A stretch of 48,623 nt of DNA. Source: Ahrensia sp. GTDB lineage: Bacteria > Pseudomonadota > Alphaproteobacteria > Rhizobiales > Rhizobiaceae. Of the stretch, positions 16,450-25,190 are shown one piece after another. The notes under the pieces are model-generated. The model made no database searches. It worked only from the letters and a program-made list of their open reading frames with translations, and was not told where the DNA came from. The stretch spans positions 1 to 48,623 of the forward strand of contig PAKZ01000018.1 of assembly GCA_002706335.1 (NCBI GenBank), written 5' to 3'. The position numbers and the translations under genes are program-made. Each line of letters opens with the position of its first letter. Position 1 is the stretch's first letter.

Positions 16450-17199
16450 ATGTCCGATCATATTCTCGTCGAGCGTACCGAGGCCGTGCAGGTGATCCGG
16501 CTGAACCGGCCGGACAAGAAGAACGCGATCACCCGCGCCATGTATGACGCGATGGCCAAGGCGCTCAGGGAGGGCGAGGCGGACGACGCGGTACGCGTGC
16601 ATGTCTTCCTCGGCTCGCCCGGCGCGTTTTCGTCGGGCAACGATTTGCAGGACTTCCTGGCGATCGCCATGGGCGGCGATCATGGCGACGATGTCTGGGA
16701 TTTCCTGATCGCGCTGGCGACGGCGACGAAGCCCGTCGTTTCGGGCGTCGACGGGCTGGCGATCGGCATCGGTACGACGATCCATCTGCATTGCGACATG
16801 ACATTCGCGACGCCGGGCTCGCTGTTCCGCACGCCCTTCACCGATCTCGCGCTGGTGCCCGAGGCGGCTTCCAGCCTGCTCGCGCCGCGCATCATGGGCC
16901 ATCAGCGCGCCTTCGCGCTGCTCGGCATGGGCGAGGGCTTCACCGCCGAACAGGCGCTCGACGCCGGGCTGATCTGGCAGATCGTCGAACGCGACCATCT
17001 CGAAGACGAGGTCATGGCAGCCGCGGGCGCGCTGGAAAAGAAGCCGCCGAAGGCATTGCAGCTTGCCAAGAAGCTGATGAAGGGCGACCAGGAGCAGGTG
17101 CTGGCCCGGCTCAGGGAAGAGGGCGAACTCTTCCTGCAACAGCTGAAGTCGGACGAGGCGCGGGAAGCGTTCACGGCCTTCATGGCGCGCAAGAAATAG
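16450..17199 (+). CDS. Enoyl-CoA hydratase/isomerase family protein
   Basis: The 249-residue product has the crotonase fold: LNRPDKKNAI near the start, GAFSSGNDLQDF for the first oxyanion hole, KPVVSGVDGLAIGIGTT for the second, and FRTPFTDLALVPEAASS. In typical hydratases both catalytic Glu are present. Here the second region (LVPEAASS) keeps Glu, while the first equivalent is not obvious, so an isomerase or a different crotonase activity is possible. GAGGAGAACCGCG precedes the ATG. It is co-transcribed with the upstream acyl-CoA dehydrogenase. Confidence 0.9.
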   Translation: MSDHILVERTEAVQVIRLNRPDKKNAITRAMYDAMAKALREGEADDAVRVHVFLGSPGAFSSGNDLQDFLAIAMGGDHGDDVWDFLIALATATKPVVSGVDGLAIGIGTTIHLHCDMTFATPGSLFRTPFTDLALVPEAASSLLAPRIMGHQRAFALLGMGEGFTAEQALDAGLIWQIVERDHLEDEVMAAAGALEKKPPKALQLAKKLMKGDQEQVLARLREEGELFLQQLKSDEAREAFTAFMARKK

Positions 17200-17357
17200 G
17201 CCTGGCCTCTCATCCGGCTAAAAAATCGCGCCAAAATGCCGTTTTCGTATGGTTTTTGGGTTTCAACAGCTGCTTGCCGAGTACCTTTCCTCCGGTAAGA
17301 TGGTATGCAGTTGCGAAGCAATTTCCGCCAACCCGCCAGCATGAAGGCCTGCAAGCC

Positions 17358-18026
17358 ATGGATTGGGCTGCCCTTGTCAAGGAGCTCGTTACCCTCTTCG
17401 TCGTGATCGATCCGGTCGGCTCGGTCCCCGTTTTCCTGTTCGCCGTACAGCACGTGCCGCGGAAATTGCATCGCCTGTTCGCGCTGAGGGCGGTGGCGAT
17501 AGCGGCGGTCGTCCTGCTGGCATTCCTCGCCGGCGGGCAATTTCTTTTGGAAACGCTGGGCCTGCGCCTCGGATCGTTCCAGATCGCGGGCGGGATTATC
17601 CTGTTCGTCTTTGCGATGACGATGATCTTCGGCGAATCGAAGCCCTTGCGGGAAATCGAGGAGGCGGAGCGCGACCACCTTGCCGGTGCGGTATTCCCGC
17701 TCGCCATGCCGTCCATCGCATCGCCGGGTGCGATGCTGGCCGTCGTGATCCTGACCGATAATCATACGGAATCGTTGGCCGATCAGGCGACGACCGCAGG
17801 TCTGCTGATGATCGTCATGCTGATGACGCTGTTCCTGCTGCTGGCGGCGAGCTTCGTGCACAAATTCATCGGAAATACCGGGGCGAGCGTCATCAGCCGT
17901 GTGATGGGGATCGTCCTCGCCACGATCGCGGTGGACTCGGTCCTCGGCGGACTGGCTGCACTCGATGTCCTCGACCTCGCTCCGCCGCCGGTAGAAAATC
18001 CGATCACGCAGCCGGCGACGGGGTAG
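17358..18026 (+). CDS. MarC family integral membrane protein
   Basis: The 222-residue protein has about six membrane segments and the MarC opening (LVKELVTLFVVIDPVGSVPVF) with the internal stretch FQIAGGIILFVFAMTMIFGE and SPGAMLAVVIL. MarC proteins are predicted transporters of unknown substrate; the old link to multiple antibiotic resistance is not general. The start at 17358 is the first ATG giving the family N-terminus. The ribosome binding site is weak. The 158-nt gap before it probably holds its own promoter. A hairpin at 18035-18053 separates it from the convergent dehydratase gene. Confidence 0.88.
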   Translation: MDWAALVKELVTLFVVIDPVGSVPVFLFAVQHVPRKLHRLFALRAVAIAAVVLLAFLAGGQFLLETLGLRLGSFQIAGGIILFVFAMTMIFGESKPLREIEEAERDHLAGAVFPLAMPSIASPGAMLAVVILTDNHTESLADQATTAGLLMIVMLMTLFLLLAASFVHKFIGNTGASVISRVMGIVLATIAVDSVLGGLAALDVLDLAPPPVENPITQPATG

Positions 18027-18034
18027 GGCGACGA

Positions 18035-18053
18035 CGGCCGGTCATACCGGCCG
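18035..18053. terminator. Hairpin between convergent marC-type and dehydratase genes
   Basis: CGGCCGG (18035-18041) pairs perfectly with CCGGCCG (18047-18053) over a 5-nt loop, in the 32-nt gap between two convergent genes. There is no T-run, so termination would be weak or factor-assisted. The position is what suggests a bidirectional terminator. Confidence 0.5.
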
Positions 18054-18058
18054 GGGCG

Positions 18059-19231
18059 CTACCAGTCGACGATGGTTCCGTCTTCGAGAACGGCGTTCTT
18101 CGTGTGATAGACTTCCGGCGCGAAGGGGTGTTTCGCGCATTCGCCCTCCTCGACCTCGACGCCGAGGCCGGGCGTGTCGGGGACCTGCCAGTGGCCGTCG
18201 GTCATGACGATCGGTCCGCGCACGACGTCGAAATACCACGGCACCGCGCCGACCATCTCCTCCTGGATGATGTGGTTCGGCGTGGAGACGGCGAAGTGCA
18301 GCGCCGCGGCGCCGGCGATCGGGCCGAGCGGGTTATGGGGCGCGACGCCCATGCCCGCAGTCTCCGCCATGGCGGCGATCTTCTTCGTCTCCAGCAACCC
18401 GCCGCAATGGCAGATGTCCGGCTGTGCGATATCCATCGCGCGCATGTGGAAATGCGTCTCGAATTCGCCGCGGTCAACGAGCCGCTCACCCGTCGCGATC
18501 GGCACCGGCGATTTTTGCGTGATCCGCTTCATGGCGCGCGCGTCGCCCGGCTGGACCGGCTCCTCGACGAACATCGGGCCGTAGGGCGCGACCGCGTCGA
18601 TGAACGAAAGGGCGGTGGCGACCGAGCCCGGCTTGCCGTGAAAATCGAGCATGATCTCGGTGTCGGGGCCGGCGGCTTCGCGCAGGCCCGCCATGAGCTT
18701 TTCCACATGGGCCACCGCCTTGCGCGGCGCGTAGGCGTGGACATAGGGCAGGATCACCACCTTGAAGGCGGTGTAGCCTTTCGCCAGGACCTCCTGCGTG
18801 CGCTCGATCAGCGGATCGACGCTGTCGGTCTCGTAGACAGCGCGCATCTCGCCGAAGCCGAGATGGGTGTAGACATGCACCTTGTCGCGCGTTCGCCCGC
18901 CCAGCAACTTCCAGACCGGCACGCCGTAATGCTTGCCGGCGATGTCCCACAGGGCGAGTTCGATGCCCGATGCCGCGCTCATCCCGATCGCGCCGAGCGG
19001 CCAGAACGACTGCTTGCGCATCGCCCGGACCGCCTGTTCGATATCCAGCGGATCACGGCCGACGACCAGCGGCGCGAGGTCCTCGATGGCGCCCGCGACG
19101 CCCCGGGTCTTCCACTCAAGCGTCGCCTCGCCCCAGCCATGCAGGCCCGGCACATCCGTCTGGACCTTGACGAAGACCCAGTTGCGCATCTCGGCATTCA
19201 CGACATGCGCGTCGATGGAAACGATCTTCAC
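18059..19231 (-). CDS. Mandelate racemase superfamily sugar-acid dehydratase (galactonate dehydratase-like)
   Basis: The 390-residue enolase-superfamily enzyme has an N-terminal capping domain (about 1-115) and a TIM barrel. Metal-ligand positions are visible at LDFHG (Asp196, with His198), FVEEP (223-224) and TGER (Glu249), with PHNPLGP (His299) as the base and IIQEEM beyond. The Asp-x-His pair is typical of galactonate and mannonate dehydratase groups, so dehydration of a hexonate or related sugar acid is likely. The exact substrate is undecided. It is the last gene of a TRAP transporter operon, which probably imports its substrate. Confidence 0.88.
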   Translation of the reverse strand: MKIVSIDAHVVNAEMRNWVFVKVQTDVPGLHGWGEATLEWKTRGVAGAIEDLAPLVVGRDPLDIEQAVRAMRKQSFWPLGAIGMSAASGIELALWDIAGKHYGVPVWKLLGGRTRDKVHVYTHLGFGEMRAVYETDSVDPLIERTQEVLAKGYTAFKVVILPYVHAYAPRKAVAHVEKLMAGLREAAGPDTEIMLDFHGKPGSVATALSFIDAVAPYGPMFVEEPVQPGDARAMKRITQKSPVPIATGERLVDRGEFETHFHMRAMDIAQPDICHCGGLLETKKIAAMAETAGMGVAPHNPLGPIAGAAALHFAVSTPNHIIQEEMVGAVPWYFDVVRGPIVMTDGHWQVPDTPGLGVEVEEGECAKHPFAPEVYHTKNAVLEDGTIVDW

Positions 19232-19265
19232 GCGGCGGACCTCCCGGCTCCTCTGGTCATGACTG

Positions 19266-20579
19266 TCACGAGACCGGCCAGATGGCGAGCGGCGGATAGA
19301 ACAGCAGGATCCCCAGCACCAGCAGCTGAAGCGCGATGAACGGCAGCAGCGCCGTGTAGATGTGCTTCAGGGTGATGTCGGGCGGCGCCACGCTCTTCAG
19401 GTAGAAGGCAGCGGGTCCGAAGGGCGGGGTCAGGTAGGAGACCTGCATGTTGACCGCGAACAGGATGCCGAACCAGATCGGGTCGTAGCCGAGTTCCTTG
19501 ACGATGGGCACGAAGATCGGGAGCGTCAGCAGCGCGATGCCGATCCAGTCGAGGAACATGCCGAGGACGATCAGGATCGCCATCATCACCAGGATGATCA
19601 CGACGGGGGAGGCGTCCAGTCCGAGGATCGCCGCCGATACGAAGCGATTGCCGCCCATGAGATTGTAGACACCGACCAGCACGGCGGCGGCGATGCCGAT
19701 CCAGATGATCATGCCGCAGGTCTCGAGCGTATGGACCAGACTGTCCTGCAGCATCCGGAAATTCAGTTCCCGGCGCAGCAGCGAGATGACCAGCACCGAC
19801 GAAACGCCAAGCGCCGCGGCCTCGGTGATCGAGGCGACGCCGGCATAGATCGAGCCCAGGACGGCGATGACGATGAAGAGCGGCGCGATCAGCGCCTTAA
19901 GCGCAGAGGCCACTGATTCCTCCGCCTGCTCCTCCCTCGACATGGGCGGACCGAGATCGGGGTTTTGCAGGCAGCGCACGAGCACATAGGCGATGTAGCA
20001 GCCGAGCAGCAGCATGGCCGGCGTGATCGCGGCGACGAAGAGATCGGCGATGGAGACGCCCGCGACGAGACCGTAGATGATCAGCACAATCGAGGGCGGC
20101 ATCATGGTGCCGAGCGAGCCGCCTGCGCAGACCACGCCGATCGAAAGCGAGCGGTCGTAGCCGAGCCGCAGCATCTGCGGCAGCGCAAGGATGCCCAGCA
20201 GCACGATCTCGCCGCCGATCACCCCCGACATGGCGGCCATCAGGATCGCCACGATCAGCGTCTGGACCGCGACGCCCCCGGGCAGGCGCCCGGCGAGTAT
20301 TCGCATGCCGTTGAAGAGGTCCTTCGCGATGCCCGACCTGTCGAGCAATGCGGCCATGAGAATGAACATCGGGATGGCGACGAGCGAATATTCGGTGATG
20401 AAGCCGAATATGCGGGAGGTCACGAGCGGAAGGGCATTCCCGCCGAACCAGCCGAAGGTAAAGATGAGCGCGACCAGCCCGGTGACCCAGGCGAGCGGCT
20501 GCCCGGTCACGAGGAGAAGAAAGATCATCCCGACGAGCAGGAATGTGCCGTTCTCGATGCCGAGTGCGTTGAGGCCCAT
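19266..20579 (-). CDS. dctM: TRAP transporter large permease (DctM)
   Basis: The 437-residue protein has about twelve membrane segments of the DctM type. GVIGGEIVLLGILALPQML, then GGSLGTMMPPSIVLIIYG and FLDWIGIALLTLPIFVPI are family landmarks. It forms the ion-coupled channel of a tripartite ATP-independent periplasmic transporter. It starts one base after the dctQ stop. Substrate is probably an organic acid such as a sugar acid, judged only by the downstream dehydratase. Confidence 0.95.
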   Translation of the reverse strand: MGLNALGIENGTFLLVGMIFLLLVTGQPLAWVTGLVALIFTFGWFGGNALPLVTSRIFGFITEYSLVAIPMFILMAALLDRSGIAKDLFNGMRILAGRLPGGVAVQTLIVAILMAAMSGVIGGEIVLLGILALPQMLRLGYDRSLSIGVVCAGGSLGTMMPPSIVLIIYGLVAGVSIADLFVAAITPAMLLLGCYIAYVLVRCLQNPDLGPPMSREEQAEESVASALKALIAPLFIVIAVLGSIYAGVASITEAAALGVSSVLVISLLRRELNFRMLQDSLVHTLETCGMIIWIGIAAAVLVGVYNLMGGNRFVSAAILGLDASPVVIILVMMAILIVLGMFLDWIGIALLTLPIFVPIVKELGYDPIWFGILFAVNMQVSYLTPPFGPAAFYLKSVAPPDITLKHIYTALLPFIALQLLVLGILLFYPPLAIWPVS

Positions 20580-20580
20580 G

Positions 20581-21144
20581 TCAGCGGTCCTCGCCCGATA
20601 CGTCGCGGCGGATGGCCTTGACCAGATGGATGGCCGACTGCACGAACATCAGCACGACGCAGATCAGGATGATGATCTTGAGCAGCGCCGGCGTCGGCGG
20701 GTTCCACGCTGTGCCGGTGCCTTCGAAGTGAATATCGCCGGTCGGCGTGTGCGTCGCCTTCCAGGCGAGCGTCCAGCCGGCATAGCCGAGGCCTGCAAAG
20801 AAGATCATGGCGATGACGGAATTGACGATGTCGAGCCAGCGTCGCGCTGCCGGAGAAACCGTGTCGTAGATCATGCGCACGCGGATGTGCTTGTCGCGGG
20901 CGAGCGCGATGGGGCCGCCGACGAGAAATGTCGCGGCGATCAGGAAGGTCGTCGATTCATGCACCCACATTGTCGGGCTGTCGAAGACGTAGCGCGAGAT
21001 GACCTCGAAGACGCTGATCGCAAACGCGATGAATATCGCCCATGACAGGATCTTCGCGGAATTCGCGACGATCCGGTCGAGACCGCTTCTGATCTCGACC
21101 TCTTCCTCCGGCTGTTCCGGGACAAGGTCCGGATTGTCCGACAT
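20581..21144 (-). CDS. dctQ: TRAP transporter small permease (DctQ)
   Basis: The 187-residue protein has four membrane segments, with IAFAISVFEVISRYVFDSPTMWVHESTTFLI typical of DctQ (the Arg-Tyr-x-Phe and Trp-x-x-Glu positions). The N-terminus is acidic and polar before the first helix. It pairs with DctM in the inner membrane. A 12-bp stem hairpin precedes it in the gap after dctP, which could lower its expression relative to the binding protein. Confidence 0.92.
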   Translation of the reverse strand: MSDNPDLVPEQPEEEVEIRSGLDRIVANSAKILSWAIFIAFAISVFEVISRYVFDSPTMWVHESTTFLIAATFLVGGPIALARDKHIRVRMIYDTVSPAARRWLDIVNSVIAMIFFAGLGYAGWTLAWKATHTPTGDIHFEGTGTAWNPPTPALLKIIILICVVLMFVQSAIHLVKAIRRDVSGEDR

Positions 21145-21168
21145 GGCTTCCTCCCAGTCAGGTATGTG

Positions 21169-21194
21169 CGCCCGGCCGGATGTCCGGCCGGGCG
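21169..21194 (-). repeat. Intercistronic hairpin between dctP and dctQ
   Basis: A perfect 12-bp stem (21169-21180 with 21183-21194) lies in the 79-nt gap between the binding-protein gene and the permease genes. There is no T-run after it in the transcript direction, so it is not a classic terminator. Such hairpins often protect the upstream mRNA and raise the amount of binding protein over permease. Confidence 0.65.
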
Positions 21195-21223
21195 TCTGTC
21201 TTTACCGGTTCACGCTGTCCGGA

Positions 21224-22243
21224 TCAGAGCTGGTTGCGGCCCTTGAGGTAGGAGACGACCGCGTCGTAGTAGCGCTGGGTCATTTCGGTCTTGCCGGCCC
21301 AGTTTTCCCACTCTTTCTGCGCGATCTGGCGGAACTTCGTCCGCTCGTCGCCCGACCAGTTGATGATCTCGATCTCCGGGTTCTCCTTCGCCTTGGCCAC
21401 GGCCTCGGCGTCGAGCTTGCGAACCGAATAGACGTGCTGGAAGATGAACTTGTCGACGGACGCGTTCAGGATCGCCTTGAGGTCATCCGGCAGGTCGTCC
21501 CAGATCGACTTCGTCATCGAAATGTCGATCAGCGGCAGCGAGTGGAAGCCCGGATAGAGCGGATAATGGGCGATGTCGTTCATGCCCTGGGCCTGGTTGG
21601 TGGCGAACACCGTGTAGTCGGCGGCCTCGACGACGCCCTTGTCGAGCGCGGTGAAGACCTCGGAACCGGGCAGGGCCACCGGCGCAGCGCCCGCCTTCGA
21701 GAAGATCTCGTAGACCATGCCTTCCGGCGCACGCAGCTTCAGGCCCTTCAGGTCATCGACGCCACGCAGCGGCTTGCTCGAAACGAAGGCTTCCGGCTCG
21801 GTTGCAGCAGCACCGATGAAGTGGACGCCGTAAGGCTCGACCAGTTCGGAATAGAGTTCGTGGCCGCCGCCGGACTGCATGAAGCCGAGCAGCTCGAAGG
21901 GGTCGCTCCACGCGCCGACGAGATTGCCCATCATCGCGAAGGCCGGATCTTTGCCCGCGAAGTAGCTCGGGTCCGTCAGGTGGCCCTGAAGGATACCGGA
22001 ACCGACGGCGTCGAGCGTGTCGGTATGGGGCACCACGGATCCGATCGGCAGGATCTCGATCTCGATCCGTCCACCGGACATTTCCTTTACGCTTTCGGCC
22101 CATTTCTGCTTGTTGATGAAGCCCGGCTCGCCGGCCGTCTCGGACGTCTGGAACGTCCAGTTGTAGTCGGCGGCCATGGCCGTGCCGGCAAACAGTAACG
22201 TTGATGTGGCGACAATCGCCCCACTCAGAATCTTCTTGAACAT
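21224..22243 (-). CDS. dctP: TRAP transporter substrate-binding protein (DctP)
   Basis: The 339-residue periplasmic protein has a signal peptide (FKKILSGAIVATSTLLFAG, cleaved after AMA near residue 24) and the DctP fold. Landmarks are KQKWAESVKEMSGGRIEIEI near the start and LKGLKLRAPEGMVYEIFSKAG, which carries the Arg that binds the carboxylate of the ligand. The start at 22243 follows GGAGGAG; the longer frame to 22357 lacks a signal peptide. It is the first gene of the dctP-dctQ-dctM-dehydratase operon. Two inverted repeats upstream may be regulator sites. Confidence 0.95.
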   Translation of the reverse strand: MFKKILSGAIVATSTLLFAGTAMAADYNWTFQTSETAGEPGFINKQKWAESVKEMSGGRIEIEILPIGSVVPHTDTLDAVGSGILQGHLTDPSYFAGKDPAFAMMGNLVGAWSDPFELLGFMQSGGGHELYSELVEPYGVHFIGAAATEPEAFVSSKPLRGVDDLKGLKLRAPEGMVYEIFSKAGAAPVALPGSEVFTALDKGVVEAADYTVFATNQAQGMNDIAHYPLYPGFHSLPLIDISMTKSIWDDLPDDLKAILNASVDKFIFQHVYSVRKLDAEAVAKAKENPEIEIINWSGDERTKFRQIAQKEWENWAGKTEMTQRYYDAVVSYLKGRNQL

Positions 22244-22279
22244 ATTCGTCTCCTCCCTGAGATCGAACCAACAAACGAC

Positions 22280-22295
22280 CGGATTTTGCAATCCG
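22280..22295. promoter_or_regulatory. Inverted repeat upstream of dctP, candidate operator
   Basis: CGGATT (22280-22285) and AATCCG (22290-22295) form a 6-bp inverted repeat with a 4-nt spacer, 37 nt before the dctP start codon. The form suits GntR, LacI or similar sugar-acid regulators. An alternative is a small RNA hairpin in the 5' untranslated region. Confidence 0.4.
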
Positions 22296-22427
22296 CGGAA
22301 AAATACTATGATTTCCCTACGGCCATTGAATGCATGAAGCGGACGCACGATCAACACCGGAATTGAGGATAGTTGGGCTCATGCACGGACAATCGCTCGA
22401 ATGACGGGCACACGCCCGCCGCGACTT

Positions 22428-22437
22428 ACGTTAACGT
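22428..22437. promoter_or_regulatory. ACGTTAACGT palindrome, possible LiuR/LacI-type site
   Basis: A perfect 10-bp palindrome within TTACGTTAACGTTAAAG, about 185 nt upstream of dctP. It shares the ACGTTNACGT layout with the site before the acyl-CoA dehydrogenase gene (14577-14592). It may be an operator for the TRAP operon or a leftover site of a lost gene. Confidence 0.4.
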
Positions 22438-22662
22438 TAAAGTTCCGCTCGTTGTCAGGCGTCAGATGAGTGGTGACGAGCGCGGTCTACCCCGCATCGT
22501 CGACGAAATGGGCGGTGGGAAGTCTTCCGAAATCACCGGCTTACCACCGATCAGAATGCGGAAGCACATGCGCGGCGAATGGCGCCGAAAACCACAGGTC
22601 AGGTCACCCGTTCAGGGCGCGTTTCACATATCCGACCAGTGCCGCTTCTTGCCCACCTTGCG

Positions 22663-23898
22663 CTACAGCAGCGCGACGGCTTCCAGATGCGGGGTCCAGA
22701 TGAACTGGTCGATCGGCGTCACCGATTTCAGCGTGAAGCCGGCTTCGGTCAGGATGGCGAGGTCGCGAGCCAGCGTCTCGGGATTGCAGGAGATGGCGGC
22801 GACGTGGCGGACGGGCGAGCCCGCGATTTCCCTGACCTGCGCTTCCGCGCCGGCCCGGGGCGGGTCGAAGACGACGCCGTCATAGGGTTTCAGTTCCGAT
22901 GCGGTCAGCGGCCGGCGGGCGAGGTCGCGGCGTTCGACGGTGACGGTCTTGAGCCGCTTGTCGGAATTGTCGCGGAACCCGCGGTCTAGCGCGGCGAGCG
23001 CCGGGCCGTCGCCTTCAACCGCATGGACGGTTGAATTTTTCGCCAGCCGAAGCGCGAAGGTGCCGCAGCCGGCATAGAGGTCTGCGACGCGCTTCGACTT
23101 CGCCATGTGGGCGGTGACGATGTCCGCCATCTGCTCTTCCATTGCCGGCACGGCCTGCAGGAAGGCGCCAGGCGGCGGTGAGACGGTGACGTCGCCGAAC
23201 GCGACGAGGGGACGTTTCGGCGCGAGAATGATCTCTCCGTTGACCGTCAGCCGGGCGAAGCCGAGCCTGCGGACGGCATCCGCCGCGGCGCGCTTCCGGC
23301 TGTCCTCCGGCGCGATCTTGCCCTCGACGGCTATGTCGAGCCCGGCATGCGTCTGGTTGACGGTGACATGCACGGTCTTGCCGGCTGGCAGGAATGTGGC
23401 GAGCAACTCCTTGATTGTGGGACGGGCGGCGTCGATCTCCGGCGTGATGACGTGGCATTCGGTGATGTCGACGACATGGTTGCTCGCCGCTTGCTGGAAG
23501 CCGAGCAGCACGCCCTTCTCGGTCGAGATTGCCGAGAAGACGGCGCGGCGGCGCGATTGCGGCGCGCAGAAGCGAGCCGGCTGCATGACGGATGTGTCGA
23601 GGCCGCGCGCAGCCAGCGCCTGGGTCAGCAGTCCCGTCTTCCATGCGCGATAGGCGTCCTCGCCCATATGCTGCAGCGAGCAACCGCCGCAGGTTTCGAA
23701 ATGGACGCAGACCGGCTCGATCCGCACGGCCGCGGGCGTCTTGACGGAGAGCAGGGCGGCCTGCTTGCCGTCGGCGATGGCAGTGACCGTCTCTCCGGGC
23801 AGCGTGTAGGGCACGAAGACCGGGCCGGCATCGGTTTTCGCAACGCCGTCTCCGCGCGCGCCGAGATGGTCGATGGTGAGCGTCGCGGTCTTGCTCAT
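22663..23898 (-). CDS. TrmA/RlmD-type RNA (uracil-5-) methyltransferase
   Basis: The 411-residue protein has an N-terminal TRAM domain (about 1-55, HLGARGDGVAKTD). Iron-sulfur ligands are Cys64, Cys70 and Cys73 in CVHFETCGGCSLQHM, with a fourth at ITECHV. The SAM-binding segment is DLYAGCGTFAL, followed by FDPPRAG and the nucleophile loop ISCNPETLARD. It methylates C5 of a uracil in rRNA or tRNA; the exact site cannot be read. Its start overlaps the stop of the tlyA gene by 4 bases, so the two RNA methylases are translationally coupled. Confidence 0.93.
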   Translation of the reverse strand: MSKTATLTIDHLGARGDGVAKTDAGPVFVPYTLPGETVTAIADGKQAALLSVKTPAAVRIEPVCVHFETCGGCSLQHMGEDAYRAWKTGLLTQALAARGLDTSVMQPARFCAPQSRRRAVFSAISTEKGVLLGFQQAASNHVVDITECHVITPEIDAARPTIKELLATFLPAGKTVHVTVNQTHAGLDIAVEGKIAPEDSRKRAAADAVRRLGFARLTVNGEIILAPKRPLVAFGDVTVSPPPGAFLQAVPAMEEQMADIVTAHMAKSKRVADLYAGCGTFALRLAKNSTVHAVEGDGPALAALDRGFRDNSDKRLKTVTVERRDLARRPLTASELKPYDGVVFDPPRAGAEAQVREIAGSPVRHVAAISCNPETLARDLAILTEAGFTLKSVTPIDQFIWTPHLEAVALL

Positions 23899-24650
23899 TC
23901 TTTTCTTCCCGCCAGCAGATATTCGGTGTTTCCGTCGCCGCCTGAGATCGGCGAGGGGCAGAGGCCGAGGACCGTCCAGCCGGGCTGGGTGGAGAGCCAG
24001 CCGGCGAGATCGTCGGCGCAGGCCTGCGCCGCTCCCGGCGCGACCAGCCCGCCCTTGCCGACCTTATCGCGCCCGACTTCGAATTGCGGCTTGACCAGCA
24101 GCACTGCTTCCGCGCCCGGCGCGGCCAGCGAGAGGGCGGGCGGCAGGGCGAGTTTCAGCGAGATGAAGCTGACATCGGAGACGATGACGTGAGGATGCGC
24201 GCCATCGAGATGGGCGAGGTCGAGATCGCGGGCGTTCAGTCCCTCGATATTGGTGACCCGTGGGTCGGCGGCGAGGCCGGCATCCATCTGGCCGTGGCCG
24301 ACATCGATGGCGACGACATGCGTCGCGCCTTCCTCGAGGAGCACTTGCGTGAAGCCGCCCGTGGAGGCGCCGACATCGAGCGCGATACGGCCCTTCGGGG
24401 TGAGGTCGAAATGGGTGAGGGCGGCTTTCAGCTTGAGCGCGGCGCGCGAGACATAAGCCTGTGCAGGATCGTCGAGATCGATCGCGGCGTCGATCGGCAC
24501 CATCTGGCCGGGCTTTGCGGCCTGCATGCCGGAAACCCGCACCGTGCCACGCAGAATCGCGTCGCGCGCCCGCGAACGCGATGCGAAGGCGCCGGTGTCG
24601 ACCAGCAACTGGTCGAGCCGGACGCGCTGTGTAGTTTCGGCCGTCGTCAT
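23895..24650 (-). CDS. tlyA: TlyA family rRNA 2'-O-methyltransferase
   Basis: The 251-residue protein has an N-terminal S4 RNA-binding domain (RLDQLLVDTGAFASRSRARD, 11-30) and an FtsJ-like methylase domain: ALDVGASTGGFTQVLLEEGA for SAM binding, then VVAIDVGHGQMD, SDVSFISL and VKPQFEVG with the catalytic Lys. TlyA enzymes methylate cytidine 2'-OH in 16S and 23S rRNA, and some relatives act as hemolysin-like factors. In many Rhizobiales dxs precedes tlyA. Here a small exported protein gene lies upstream instead. Confidence 0.93.
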   Translation of the reverse strand: MTTAETTQRVRLDQLLVDTGAFASRSRARDAILRGTVRVSGMQAAKPGQMVPIDAAIDLDDPAQAYVSRAALKLKAALTHFDLTPKGRIALDVGASTGGFTQVLLEEGATHVVAIDVGHGQMDAGLAADPRVTNIEGLNARDLDLAHLDGAHPHVIVSDVSFISLKLALPPALSLAAPGAEAVLLVKPQFEVGRDKVGKGGLVAPGAAQACADDLAGWLSTQPGWTVLGLCPSPISGGDGNTEYLLAGRKE

Positions 24651-24705
24651 GCCAGTGTCATTGCAGGCGTTGCGCGCCTTGGCAATGACATTCGAGGCAA
24701 ACGGA

Positions 24706-25089
24706 TCAGCCGGCGTAGACGATGCGGATATCGGTGCGCGGCGTCAGCCAGCGCGTCGCGCCGTCGTTCTTGGCCTCTGGCTTCGGCGGAAGCGGCTGGT
24801 ATGAGCGGATCGATCCGGTTTCGATCGCATCCGTCGCGGTGCGGCCGAAGAAGGTCTCCGTCGTTTCCGGCAGCGCGGCGGCGACGTCATCGAGCGCGCC
24901 GATACGCAGATCGCCGAGAGCTTCGGCCGCCTTGTCGGCGAGGAACTTCGCCAGCTTCTTGTCGAATTGCGGTTGTGCATGGGCTCCGGAGACAGGAGCC
25001 AGAACGACCGCCATCCCCAGAAAAGCACATGCGCCCGCCATTTTCAGCGTGTTCGCATACATCATGTCCACCATCCCTGTGTTGGACAT
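24706..25089 (-). CDS. Exported hypothetical protein, about 120 residues
   Basis: I do not recognise a family. A signal peptide is clear (KMAGACAFLGMAVVLAPVSG, cleaved after AHA). The mature part begins QPQFDKKLAKFLADKAAEALG, a likely amphipathic helix, and ends in a Pro/Arg-rich tail (RSYQPLPPKPEAK). The start is uncertain: ATGs lie at 25089, 25074, 25065 and 25062, none with a strong ribosome binding site. The signal peptide fits the later ones equally well. It is 55 nt before tlyA on the same strand. Confidence 0.7.
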   Translation of the reverse strand: MSNTGMVDMMYANTLKMAGACAFLGMAVVLAPVSGAHAQPQFDKKLAKFLADKAAEALGDLRIGALDDVAAALPETTETFFGRTATDAIETGSIRSYQPLPPKPEAKNDGATRWLTPRTDIRIVYAG

Positions 25090-25190
25090 GACTTTACGGA
25101 ACAGGTGTTATTTCCACGCAAAGAAACGCGGTAAGTCCTTGGAAAACAAGGATGGTAAGCTCCGGCCTAACGTACAGGGTGAACCGGAGA

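Larger units (their letters stand above)
22244..22662. other. Intergenic region with promoter and operators of the TRAP operon
   Basis: This 419-nt stretch has no gene I can support; the few open frames are short and run into the methyltransferase gene. Its left half is AT-richer and must hold the dctP promoter. It contains the inverted repeat 22280-22295 and the palindrome 22428-22437. The right half (22470-22662) shows no structure that I recognise and may be remnant sequence. Confidence 0.6.
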
